Below, in pieces: positions 33,478 through 44,558 of a DNA stretch of 64,000 nucleotides. The stretch is from NCBI GenBank assembly GCA_009760855.2, contig WPIO01000001.1:18251001-18315000 (forward strand). The letters run 5' to 3'. Position 1 is the stretch's first letter, and each line of letters opens with the position of its first letter. The translations under genes were made by a program, and so were the position numbers. The stretch is from Cristatella mucedo. Its lineage: Eukaryota; Bryozoa; Phylactolaemata; Cristatellidae. The notes beneath the pieces were generated by a model, which saw nothing but the letters and a program-made list of their open reading frames with translations, searched no databases and was not told where the DNA came from.

Positions 33478-33939
33478 GGCGGCCGTGTCGCGACGGGCAC
33501 CGTCTGGCGATCCTGACTGTTTAGGTCGTCGGCGTGCGGAGCTATCGGGCAGCTCCTCACCCATTGGCTGCAAGTGTGGCGCACATGCGCGCGCAGGCCT
33601 CGGGTCGCATCGGTCGCCCTGTCGGCCGCCGCTCTCGCACCGGCCGATCCCGCCTTTCGCTTATTTTCGTAGGGCTGGAAGCTATTGGTCTATATTCTAA
33701 AGAGTGCCGACGTAGCAAAAGGCGATAAAAGGGAGCTGCTCCACGCCTCGACGGATGTGCAAATAGCCAAGCGAAGCCGGGCATTGACACGATCGAAAGC
33801 AGAACAGACTCGGCTGCGACGGCGGCGTGAATGGGTGGGGCGCGCATTACGGCGGCGAAGCGTAAAGCGCGCACCGTCTCCGAGAATCGATCGGCGCCGG
33901 AGAGCATCCGAGTGGGGGCGCTGCATCCTTAACGGGCGG

Positions 33940-34190
33940 CGATTGCCGAAGCGGTAACAGGTGCGGCGGCGCGCTCCTCGCGGCGCAGGAGGTCGTGCGT
34001 TCGAGTCCGGCAGATGGCGATCCTAGCTATTGCCAACTGCAAGCAGTGGTGACAGAGCCGTTAAGGCAAAGCGCCTAGAAAGAGATTAAGTTCTCTGAGG
34101 GCGCTTTATCAAGTGCAATGTTATTATTATTATTATTAAGGCTCTTCTGCAGCTATACAAATGAGGCTGTTTAATAGGCTAACATTTACG
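33940..34190 (+). mobile_element. SINE-A copy interrupted by a LINE family 1 tail
   Basis: Head GATTGCCGAAGCGGTAACAG, B box GTCGTGCGTTCGAGTCC, body to GCCGTTAAGGC, then a 58-bp insert, then the body resumes at GGCTCTTCTGCAGC. Confidence 0.9.
34078..34135 (+). mobile_element. Minimal LINE family 1 insertion with 7-bp target duplication
   Basis: Only the stem-loop and (ATT)n, flanked by TTAAGGC at 34071-34077 and 34136-34142. Confidence 0.92.
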
Positions 34191-35450
34191 TATTTATCCT
34201 GAAAGAAAATGCGTGGAGCAGCTCGCTCCCAACGCGGAAGCAATGCGCACCCTCGCCTTACAGCCAGCAATCACTAGCAGCGGCATACACGCTTGACCTC
34301 TTGACTCATTCGATGCACGTGACCTGGAGGCAAAGTCATAGTATCCATTGCTGTCCACCGCCGAGCGCACCGAATTGAATCGAGGCAATGCGTTCTTTTG
34401 ACATAGGTATTTTTCGCTTTCCTCGCAGCAGAAAAATCTCCCTGCCTCGGCGAAACCCTTCACGCAAGACACGCTCACTGGCAATAACAGCGGACACGAT
34501 TGCCGCATGCTCAAATATCCGACCCTCTTCCATTCTATGGACAGTAAGGTGGCGGCGGAAAGTCATCGTCTCTTTCTGAGGGGCGGCCAAAAGGCAGTAC
34601 CGTAAAGGAGCCGCATGTCGATTCGTAGGGAAACTGTAGTAGGGTAACTGTAGGGTAACAAATGATCAGCCGGGCAATAACCGACCAAGTATTGCTCGCG
34701 GTTCCTGAATCATAACGACTAAGAACAGGTTATGCCAAAGTCCGCGGCCAGGCGGTATAAAAAAAACGTAAGTCACGTGGCAGGCAGCGGGCCGGGCTCT
34801 CTAGGCGCTGAGCTCAGCCCGCGGTGGTGGCGGAGGGGCGTTTCGAGCGCTCGAGGCGTCTCGCCGGTCGGCAGCTCAGCGTGGCTCAGGGCGCCGCGCG
34901 ACAGCCACTGCACGCCGCCATGGCCGATGCTGGACGGCGCCTGTGACTAACTCACCGTCGCCATCAAATAGACTCACTTCTCTACGCTACGAGCACGGAC
35001 TTTTTATCGTGGAACACGGACAAGGACAGCGCGACGCGCGACGGCGCCGTCTGCTCTCGCTACGCGCTCACAGCTTTAGCTTTAGCGTCTTCCCACTTGT
35101 AGCCACCTGCGAGGTGGCATTGCTCACTGGAGGCTCGTACAGGGAGACTCGAGCTCCCTCCGCAGGATACGCTTGCGCAGCGGCTACGGCGTCACGCCAC
35201 GCCCGACGGGCTTAGCAGCGCTCCCCTGAGCTAGCCAGAGCGAGTCGGCGGACCGGAAGCACATTAACTGCTGCTGACTTCTGGTACTGGGAAGGATTCC
35301 AGGCTTAAGTGCGACCGCCTACACAAACATAGCGTGTAAATCCTCAAGCTAGCGTGACTGAGTGCTGACCGCCTTGGGTTGCTCACTCTGTGAAGTTCCG
35401 AGGCCGCTGAATTAGCAACGGCTCGATTTCTCGACCCAGCGAATGGCGAC
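34191..35450. other. No gene seen; CpG-rich block 34730-35280
   Basis: Upstream side of gene C. Part of 34940-35050 weakly resembles 45750-45850 (shared TCTCTACGCTACGAG / TCTCTGCGTTATGGA and GACTTTTTATC), possibly an unnamed dispersed repeat. Confidence 0.35.
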
Positions 35451-35455
35451 TCGTA

Positions 35456-35540
35456 GAATACTAATATTAATAATAATAGTAATAATAATGCATTTATTTA
35501 GCGCCCTCCAAGAACTGAATCTCTTTGTAGGCGCTGCGTA
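35456..35540 (-). mobile_element. LINE family 1 tail (reverse)
   Basis: (AAT)n, AGCGCCCTCC and GAACTGAATCTCTTTG. Confidence 0.75.
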
Positions 35541-35544
35541 CCTA

Positions 35545-35720
35545 AACTCTTGGGTATGGTAGAGAGTTAGTAGATTCTCCGTAACACACTCGGTTCGAAT
35601 CCTGCGGTGGGCCATCCTTTATCGCCACTGCAAGCGGTGGTAATAGTCGTAAAAGGCTCTTCTGTCGCTATACAAAAAGAGGCTGTTAAATCAGCTAGTA
35701 CTTATTTATTTATTTTATTC
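35545..35720 (+). mobile_element. SINE-A copy
   Basis: CACTCGGTTCGAATCCTGCG B box, CCATCCTTTATCGCCACTGC body and (TTTA)n end, head to head with the LINE tail on its left. Confidence 0.85.
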
Positions 35721-37535
35721 AGCTGCATTCCATTAGCTAGCACAGGTAGTGCGACTGAACAGCAATGACTGAAGAGCAATCTTACCGAGAAGGCAACTAT
35801 AGAGCGAGTGATGGTGTGTCGCTCGCTCATTTCACGTCCTGTTTAGGTGTCACGTATTGCAAGAGTTTTTAAATGTTTTATTTTTAGTTTCGGACCCATT
35901 TGAAAATCTAATTTGGGCTATGGACGCCTCCCTAGAAAAAAGCACATGAGCACAACTTTGCATGCTATGTTATATTCTGTACCCAGGCTAGGCTCGGTTG
36001 GCTGGGACCGGATGGCTGTAATGAGGGTCACCGGCTAGGCCGGGGTCGGACCTACGGCATGGCCGGATGTGTGCGGTGACGCGAGTTCACCAGGGCTCTT
36101 GGGTAGGAGAAGTTGGCCAAGTAAGTCGTGGTGTTGGAGGCTCCCGGTCTGGCCGAGTTATGCACCTGGATTCGTGCATGCGTGCTCTGGCGATGCTGCC
36201 ACGCACGCAAGGCGATGGGTACCCAAGGCCCGAGCGGAGCTGGATAGCTCGCTCGTTGTTGAGACTTGTATATTCCGCGTTCCCCGCGTAGCGTGTTCGT
36301 GACCCCCTCCCCCTGTGTGTTGGCGTCTTTCGGTGGAAGCTCACGACTGTGGTAGTTGTCGACTCGGACTAGCCAAGCAGTTATTCAGCCAGCCGGGTTT
36401 TGGACGGCGTACGCTCGTACTGTTGGATTCGGAGTCGGTACAACGACAGGACTGCAGAAGCCGACTGACCCCAACTAACATGTTTGTTCGCGCTTGCTGC
36501 GTCGTCTTGCGCCCCCATAGTATACTGTGTATATGACCCTCCCTGTAGACTTTTTTAGTTTCCCTGTTGTTGTTGGCGCAAGCGTTATTATAAAGAGGTT
36601 TAACCTGACGGCCGCTCGTCTTACCCTAGCTCAGCGGCATGGCGAGTGGCAGCGTGGCCGGAGTATGGCTAGGGTTTGGCGGGAACTAGCCTCTGACCTT
36701 GGAACTCGGCTACAATACTTTATTTAGTTAAATTCGATAGCCCAGTACACGACTTAGCCAAAGTATGAACAAAGAACAAAATCTTAGCATGACATTATTT
36801 TCCTTAATATTTTTGTGCAAAATTTAACAGCCATCCCTTGATTAAATGAAATACAATTATCATGTTCAACTATGAAAATACAAACTTTAATTCTGCTAAA
36901 AGATCTATTTTGATGAGAATGTTGTTCTTGCTAGCTTGTATAAGAAGATTAAACTGCCCAGTGATCTTTGACAACGTAACACTAATGTCATCCTTGACAT
37001 TGAATCGGTATTTACTTTTCTTTTTTATAGAAACTTGTGCTGAAAACCCCTACTCCCAAAGTTATATAGCGATAAATTGAATCAGAGCACCCTTAGATCG
37101 GTCCCCCTGACGAATATTGGCTTATTTCAACGCATATCAGAATTCGCCAAGGCTGTTCGAGTTGAATTTTGCTACGGTCTACATTCTTAAGGCAGTAATT
37201 CCTGGGCAAGGAGAAGTTTGCCAGTCAATGATTGAGGATTACGGCTCAGAGTGCGGATTTTCGCAGCAGAGCTCGTGACTTTGCTTTTTTAGTTAATATC
37301 GGTCAGAGTTTTGCTGGAGCATTATTTAGGCCACCGTTCGCTGTTCAATCCTTAAGAGGCAAGTAGCTGCGATTGAATTCAAGCCCGCATTGCTGATACC
37401 CTACTGCACAGTAACAGCCGGTCCTCTGTTCTAACAGCATCCGGTACAGAGGCTTCCAAATACATGTATGATAGCGTTTCCATTTTAAGGGTATTAAATT
37501 GGCTGAAACAGCCCTACCCCGTGACTCTTAATAAA
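35721..37535. other. No gene recognised
   Basis: 35980-36740 is GC-rich and might hold a long terminal repeat or an unknown element, but no ends were identified. 36740-37530 is AT-rich; the frame 36862-37080 is unrecognised. Confidence 0.3.
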
Positions 37536-38190
37536 AAATAATAATAGTACACTTGATATAGCACCCTCAAAGAACTGAATCTCTTTCTAGGCACTTTACA
37601 TTTGTTGCAAAGGAAGCACGATCGAACTATCAGTGATAGCATGCTCAATAAACAACGAGAATAACATTTTTTGGGGCGACATGAACAGGGTCAGCATGCA
37701 AATGTAGTTAGTGGCAGTATGCACAGCGTCTGCATGCATAAGCACATTAAGGAAGAATCACAGAGACCCACTACATGCAGTCATAAATAGATGCGTTTTT
37801 AGTTTCTCTTTAATTGCTGACAAGTCAATAGATGTGACGCAGATCGAAAGTGAGTTCCAGGCTTTGGGAGCATACGAGCTAAAGGCACGGATCTCCAAAG
37901 AATTTGAGATTCGTACGGGGTATAGGTAAAAATTAGATTCCGAAAGCGGGTGATTCGATGCTTAGCCTGGTGTGGCAGTAGATCTGATAGGTAGGCTGGA
38001 GCTAAAGAATGAAGAAACCTAAAAGTGAGTGACAAAAAATTGAAGTCGATGCGTTGCTTGACTGGGACCCAGTGCAGGTTGGTGAGAAGTGGTGTGGTGT
38101 GGCAACTGCAACACTCACGACAGACAAGCCTGGCTGCAGAGCTCTGCACCAACTGTATGTGCCTGAGCGACACCGTTACCATCTATAAAT
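37535..38190 (-). mobile_element. LINE family 1 fragment with tail (reverse)
   Basis: Minus-strand frame 38182-37799: IQLVQSSAARLVCRECCSC, LHWVPVKQRIDFNFLSL, LAPAYLSDLLPHQAKHR, then a frame shift; tail at 37540-37620. Independent copy of the 4.3-5.1 kb segment. Confidence 0.88.
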
Positions 38191-39490
38191 TAGTTACTGT
38201 CTTTGCAGTGTTTACATTAATGTAATCTTTCCTTTTTTTATTGTAGTCCTGTCCGGTTCTTCGAGCTGCTAAGGCAGCAGCGCGCCAGGCGCTACCCGCG
38301 CGCGGAAGCAGCGTCCCACGCAGAGAAGACGTGGCCGGCCAAGGTCGCTCGCTCATGCTCTCCTCTCCCTAACGACGGGATTCTCTCCGTTCATTGCGCT
38401 GTCAATGCCCAACCACATCGGACCATTTCATCGTTAATTTATCTGCCGCATGATAGGAAACCGACGCCTTCTCTCCCTTAGAGGCAACGATGCGCAATCT
38501 CGCGCTCCCCGGTACTCTCGCTCCTCGACGCGTGAGCGTTGTAGTGAGCGGAGCCTCCGGTCCTTGCATCCCCGCTCGGCGGCTTAGTGAAGCTGAAAGA
38601 AAAGCTCGGCAACGAAGCCGTTGGAAAAAGCCTATCAGAGAAGCTACGAGAAGTCTCTTTGTGCAGTGGCTGCTCGATCGCGCGCGCTGAGCGGGAAGAG
38701 CTATTATGAACGTGGCGTAGCGGCTTCCACTTCCGGACAGAACAAGGTCGCAAACGCGGCGCTCGTACGTTTCTAGTCTCTGCCGACGTGCGACGAATGT
38801 CGGCGAGGCCCTGAATCTTGTTTCATGGCACATGCGACTAGCAAGTACAATGCACGCAGGTATGCCGACATTATTATAACAATAGACGCGGCAGTAGCGA
38901 AGAGCATTCATGCCTTAGGATAACAATTATACGTCCACATCGTAGACGAGTCTATTTGCCATGGACCGATGGTTGCAGGCATTCAACACTGGCCATGGCA
39001 TGCAACAACTCTGGTAAGGCTCAAAGCCTAGAGCTTAAATCAGCTCAACTTCCGGAGCACCAAATCCTGCTTATGACAATGTTTCTGCTTGTTTGCTGCC
39101 TTGACCGTAGATTATCGCACAATTAATTTCTTGCCACTTTGCAATCAGCGTAAAGAAATCCTCGCAGTATGACCACAACTGCTGTCACTGTAAATTCGTT
39201 CGTACATTGAGAATGCTTTCATCAACGCCGGGGATGGAAGCAGCTCGTGAAAGTATTTATTGACAGACCTAAAAGAAAAACACAGACGCATATGCTATCG
39301 GTATGCGTATGCGTTTAGTGCGACTTCAACCCATAATGACTCGCATTGACTCTCCTTGTCTGGCCACTGGTAGAGGTTCTGGCAGCTTCTGCGTTGTCTC
39401 TTCTGCTTTAGCCGATTCCATCGAGCCCGAGCTTTACTGAAAAGGTCAGCTGCAGCTGCATGTGAGGCCGAACACTACGCCTCTCTGTCG
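38191..39490. other. No gene recognised; CpG-rich 38260-38790
   Basis: The overlapping frames on both strands at 38402-38911 match nothing I recognise. Confidence 0.3.
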
Positions 39491-39491
39491 C

Positions 39492-40230
39492 CTGTCGATA
39501 TTGCTCAATAGTCTTTCTACGGGGTTCAAATCAGGCGAATGGCGGGGCTACTGCAGCAGCAGCACCAAATGAGGATTCATCAAAAAGAAGGATTTGAATG
39601 GCCAGGGAAAACAGATAGAGTGAGAGCTTAAAAGGAGGACAAGCTTACCGACGCGCCGAGCAAGTTGCGTGTGCGTGTCTAGTGACAGCCCCCTTTTTTG
39701 ACTGACTGGGGAGAAGCTGCTGCGTCGGCGGGCTGCTGCCGGGGCTGTCAGCCACTTCCACTCCTATCGCAGGAACCGGCGGCGGTCACGCGAGAAGGCA
39801 AAGGCTAAATAATCCTAACAACCACCTGCAGTGACTAGTTCCTTTTAATTCTCTTATGATGCAACCTGTAAAGCTACCATGTGAGGCTTGATTTGGCCCA
39901 ACCCGTACGCAGGTGCTGGTTTACCGTTCACAATCACTCCATTATAATGCAAGTTTTACCAGAGACACGTGAGATTGCTCAGCGATGTCGCAGGTGGTCA
40001 GAGGCTTAGGTTTGCCACCTTCTACTTTGTCTTGTCTTGTCTGACCTCAACGCCGGTTGATTTAAGTTGGGCTGTGACTGCTTGAGATATCCGTCTTCTA
40101 AGTTCGCTTGCGACCGTCTGAAATACTGAACTTCGACAGCGTTGATGAATCCTCATTTGGTGCTGCTGCTGCAGTAGCCCCGCCATTCGCCTGATTTGAA
40201 CCCCTTAGAAAGACTATTGAGCATCGACAG
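39492..40230 (-). pseudogene. Tc1/mariner-like transposase relic with internal inverted repeats
   Basis: On the minus strand 39492-39640 has ILLFDESSFG in one frame and PRHSPDLNPVERLLS in another, the central and C-terminal DDE-catalytic signatures of IS630/Tc1/mariner transposases. The 40140-39950 stretch has LTTCDIAEQSHVSLVKLAL, similar to the paired helix-turn-helix. A 90-bp inverted copy of the DES...SPDLNP segment (plus strand, 40142-40230) ends the element. Many stops; not functional. Confidence 0.65.
40142..40230 (+). repeat. Inverted-repeat partner of 39492-39583
   Basis: 89 nt that match the reverse complement of 39492-39583 apart from one substitution and a 3-nt difference. Confidence 0.92.
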
Positions 40231-40670
40231 CGCATTTACGGTAAATAAAACTCTACTGTCCTATCGCAGGATTATCGCCTCGTGCGTGCACTCTTCGACG
40301 GCGCCTGAATTAAGAGGAAGTATGATGAATGCAGCACGTCATTCCTAGCTATGCAAAGCAGTGCAGAAAGTTGCCGCTCACTCCGAGACTTTTTCCTCTT
40401 AGCAACGTCTCAACGTTGGTCGGTTGTGGCTCCGCGGTTTCACTGCAGCGCTTTATCTGAGGGCGTGCTTTGATAAGAGTAGACAGCCGAACTAGTTCAC
40501 CCGCTTGTGACACGGCGTCTAGATTGTTGCAATCCCTTTTATTCAGGACTCCCGGCAGATGCCCTCAATCGTCTGCAGCTTGAGTTTGAAACCTCAGCAG
40601 CTCGTCCAATCTATCGCTAACAGAGTAGCTGCTATACGACTCGCTTTTGTCCGAGCTTCACAGGCTCTCC
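40231..40670. other. No feature recognised
   Basis: Non-coding sequence between the Tc1/mariner relic and a SINE. Confidence 0.35.
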
Positions 40671-40674
40671 GTTA

Positions 40675-40870
40675 TTAGCTGAGTCAACAGCCTCATTTGT
40701 ATAGCGGCAGATGAAGAAGAAGAAGAAGGAATAAAGAGAGAAGAAGAAGAGGGCCGAAAGAAGAAAGAAGAGCCTTAAAGGCTGTTACGATTCCTTGCCT
40801 TTAGCAATAAAGGATCGCTCACTGCAGGATTCGAACCCTCGACCTGGGACTTGATGAGCGAGTCTCCTGT
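40675..40870 (-). mobile_element. SINE-A copy expanded by a GAAGAA tract
   Basis: Reverse orientation; GCGGCAGA is followed by about 55 bp of AGAAGA-type purine repeat before AAGAGCCTTAAAGG, so a microsatellite has grown inside the SINE body. Confidence 0.8.
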
Positions 40871-41224
40871 GCTATCGCGGTGCTTATCACTGTGCTATCG
40901 CGGTCCTTATCATGCGTCGAATCAATTCCTCGAAGACCCTTCGTCCGGCCCTAAAGGTCACTTCGCTCGCTTGCATCAGGCTATCTTAGCCGACCTCCTC
41001 GCTCCTCCCGTCACGTGCTCTCGAACCGGCCACATCATGCCTCGGCATCGAGTCATCTAGTCGTCCTTTGAATTCGACGGAAATATCATGTCGGCGATCG
41101 AGCCTTCAGCTCATACGGCACTCGCTTCCGACGACAGTAAATACCCGCCAATCATGTTCCATCAGTTTGTAAGCCTCAGCAGCCAAGGAGCATCTGTTCC
41201 GGAAGGCTGCTTTCCCTTCGCTTT

Positions 41225-41480
41225 CCCTTCGTGAACAAATCCTTTCCACTTAAGCGTTTAGTGTGATTTCCCTGCGATTCGTCTTCTGTGTGCTTGTGCG
41301 TGCTGACACTAAACGCACTTGCATGCTGACCCTGTGCATGTCACCCCTAACCTTGTTAATCTGTATTCAACAAGGTACCACTAACCATTCGATCGTGCTT
41401 CGCTTACTGCAATTGTAAAGCGCCTAGAAATAGATTGATTTCTCTGAGGGCGCTTTATAAAGTGTATTAATATTATTATT
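41225..41480 (+). mobile_element. LINE family 1 3' UTR and tail
   Basis: GTGATTTCCCTGCGATTCGT, TGTGCATGTCACCCCTAACC and the stem-loop with (ATT)n; non-coding part only. Confidence 0.8.
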
Positions 41481-42110
41481 ACGTGTTCTTTGTGTGCGTA
41501 CCTGCACATGATTTAGTGCGTTTTATTAGCCAGTGTTCATATTAACCGACGGCCACGAGTGTCGTCAAGTTTGCTTGATCTCGTGGTAGCCTAAGCATTT
41601 CGGACATTCGGTTGCTTTAGCAGGATGGATACTGTGCATGTCCCTCAACCTTGGATACTAATTCTCTTGCAGCTGAAAATCGCCCTGGTAGAGATTATGT
41701 TCCCTTGGAAAGCTATACAAACGATAATTATTTTTATCTTGATAATCATTATTATTACTCCTTTTGGAATAACTGTTTTCATAAGCACATGCGTACGGAA
41801 ATTCATTTCATCGCGTGACAAAACGAATATCGCCCAGGCAGCGAGGAAATACTTGTGCAGCACTCTTGCTTCATACGTATGCTCGCCTGTACTAGTACAA
41901 ACGTCCGCGTATTCGTAGGCCAAAAATAGAAATTCTATGCAGCTTCCAGACAAGAAGTAGCCTATATTTGGTTGGCTTTCCGAAGCATTGGCTCCGGAAT
42001 ACGAAGCAATGTGATTGCGTAGGCATTTCGGTCTCTTTAAATCCGTGCATAGATCAGCCATCCGTCTGGGGTTTAATATCTTTCTTCAAACGGTTTGGTA
42101 AAAACCCTTG
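41481..42110. other. No gene recognised
   Basis: A 97-residue frame at 41625-41918 (+) has a hydrophobic isoleucine-rich stretch, largely from an ATT-rich tract; I do not consider it a gene. Confidence 0.35.
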
Positions 42111-42114
42111 TATT

Positions 42115-42505
42115 TTGTTATAAATCGTTTGGAGACCGTGCATTTAGTTCGTGTGCTCTCAAAGCCTGAAACTCCCTCCCAACTTGCGTCAGAACATCCC
42201 CTGACTTGACCACATTTAAAAATAACTTGAAAACACACCTATTTGGGACAGCATTTAGTGGGTCCCTGTGATTCGTCCTTCATGTGCTTATGCGTGCTGA
42301 CACTGTGCATGCTGCCACTAAGCACACTTGCATGCTGACCCTGTGCATGTCACCCCTAACTATGTTATTCGTGCTGTTTATTAAGCAGGATATTACACTC
42401 CATTCAATCGCGTTTCCCTTTGCAGCAAAATGTAAAGCGCCTAGAGAGAGAGATTAAGTTCTCTGAGGGTGCTTTATCAAGTGCATTATTATTATTATTC
42501 TTAAA
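42115..42505 (+). mobile_element. LINE family 1 fragment and tail
   Basis: FGDRAFSSCALKA-like end of the RT frame, LTTFKNNLKTHLFGTAFSG, then the 3' UTR, stem-loop and (ATT)n. Confidence 0.85.
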
Positions 42506-42901
42506 TTTACTAAATATGCAAGAAACTTAACTTGGAGGAGTGTCAAAATTATAATGGATTATATTGAGTGTTTCACGTATTTTAAAAGCAGAAACATTAA
42601 TGCACAGTGCATCCTTCGATATAATTATGAGAAGCTCAAAAACTAGGAACCTGGCAGCTAACTTTAATTGACTAGCCTTTAAAAATTAGCATAGAGCGAG
42701 TTTTATTTAGAGCTACGTCGCTAAGCTAGACACTTTAAGTTTTCAGTTGGCGAAAAGTTAGCATCGATAATGCCTGAAATTATATTCCGTAACCGAGAAC
42801 GTCTCATAAGACGAGTATCCTCGCAAAACGGAAGAGAACTTCTTTTGGCTGCTATCAAGGAGAAAATAGGAGAAAATTGTGTAGAGGCCCTTCTGAGTCA
42901 G

Positions 42902-43007
<106 letters not shown>

Positions 43008-43207
43008 ATTTCGAATGCATTATTTGGACAGAAGTTATATGCCAAATGGCAATAACATATCCAGTTGTACAGCTATTCTGAAAACTGTATGGATAAGCCG
43101 TAGCGCAAATCTAGCAAGGCAAGGCCTTGCATCCACGTCCCTGAGATATATTTATAAAGTCACAACAACTCTTACAAGAATGTCGCAGTGTCTGTACATC
43201 GAGAATA

Positions 43208-43344
43208 CTACAAGAATGATGATTCTTCTTCTGGTTCTCCTTCGTCCACTCCGTCAGCCAGAGGCTCGCTGTCAAGCACCTCTATGGAATACCACAGCTT
43301 CTTTGCACGCGACCACGAGTACGAGTTATCGAAGATCACTTGAT
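43208..43344 (-). CDS. SEC14L2: SEC14-like terminal exon
   Basis: 137 nt, acceptor TTCTAG, stop [23 protein letters not shown] is the last GOLD strand; it ends with an acidic tail ([11 protein letters not shown]). The split codon (T/AT, Tyr) gives GIYQVIFDN as the family expects. Confidence 0.92.
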
Positions 43345-44493
43345 CTAGAATGATAGAATGAGTAGGCACGACGAGCTTCTGCGGCGGCACTTCCACTTGA
43401 ATGATATCGGAGTGAAGCAGTATCGTTGCGCGCAGTATTGCAGATAAAAGCCTATTTGTTGCTCAATAAATCTTAAATTGTCCCCAAGCTTATGTAAAAT
43501 TACAATGCACCGTGCGCATAAAGCACCGATGGCCCCGTCGACACAGAACGCTCGCGTCGCAGTGTTCAAATTCCTGTGACAGGAAGCAGACCATTAATAA
43601 CAGGACCCTCATTCCGCTAGCAGCCCGGATTTAAAGTAGTCATCGCAGCATTATGCGTCTATAGTTCAACTACCCAAGAAGCTACGTGAATAATGTCTCG
43701 AAGTTAGGATGCTGTAGTTCCGGTTTTGAACCCTCCTGGAGGTTGAATTATTTCTTAGTTGATTTAAACGGTGTTAAAATCAGATAGCAAGCAGCAGTTA
43801 GCCGATTTAGATGAGTAGTGTGTAAAAACAGAAAGAAACAAACTTTTGAACAAGAAAACAACAAAGAAACAAAAAGAAAGAAATAAACAAGAATGGCCGT
43901 TTTGGCAGTAGGCTCAGAAAGCAATGCACATCTAGAGCTCTCTCCTGGTTATATCTGGTCTAGCAAATAGCATTCTAAAAATAAAGTAAGGCAGCAAAGA
44001 ATGATTCAGTCTGATTCAACAGCTTCATTTATATAGCAGCAAAATAGTCCAAGTGACTATTACCATGTTTGAGTGCAATAAAGGATTGCCTGATGCAGGA
44101 CTCAAACACACGACAAGGATTAGAGAGAGCCTTATCCGTGCTGAGATTTACGGTCACTGAAGCTGTCAGTGGGAACTTTTTGGAAAGCCATGTTAACTGT
44201 ATACACATAATATACGTTTGGGAGAATTCCCAAGCAAGATAAAAGTGGCGGGAGTAGCAGTGTCCAAGTAGCCCTGCAAGATTTGTCAAGACAGAGCTCA
44301 ATACACTAAGAGTAACAAGGAAACATCCAGGTATTGCAACAACACAAGGCTATATGGCAAGCAGCTAGTTCCATAGACACTTGTATTGAAAGTGTAAAAA
44401 AACCAGAGAAACAAACTTTTTTTATTTCTGTGCAACACGCAATTCGCTGCAAATTATACTATTCAGTCTACTTAATTATTATAAGAGGCATCG

Positions 44494-44558
<65 letters not shown>

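Noticed and set aside
41625-41918. Possible membrane protein of 97 residues
   Set aside because: The hydrophobic run comes from an ATT-rich stretch; there is no homologue I recognise and a frame of similar size lies opposite.
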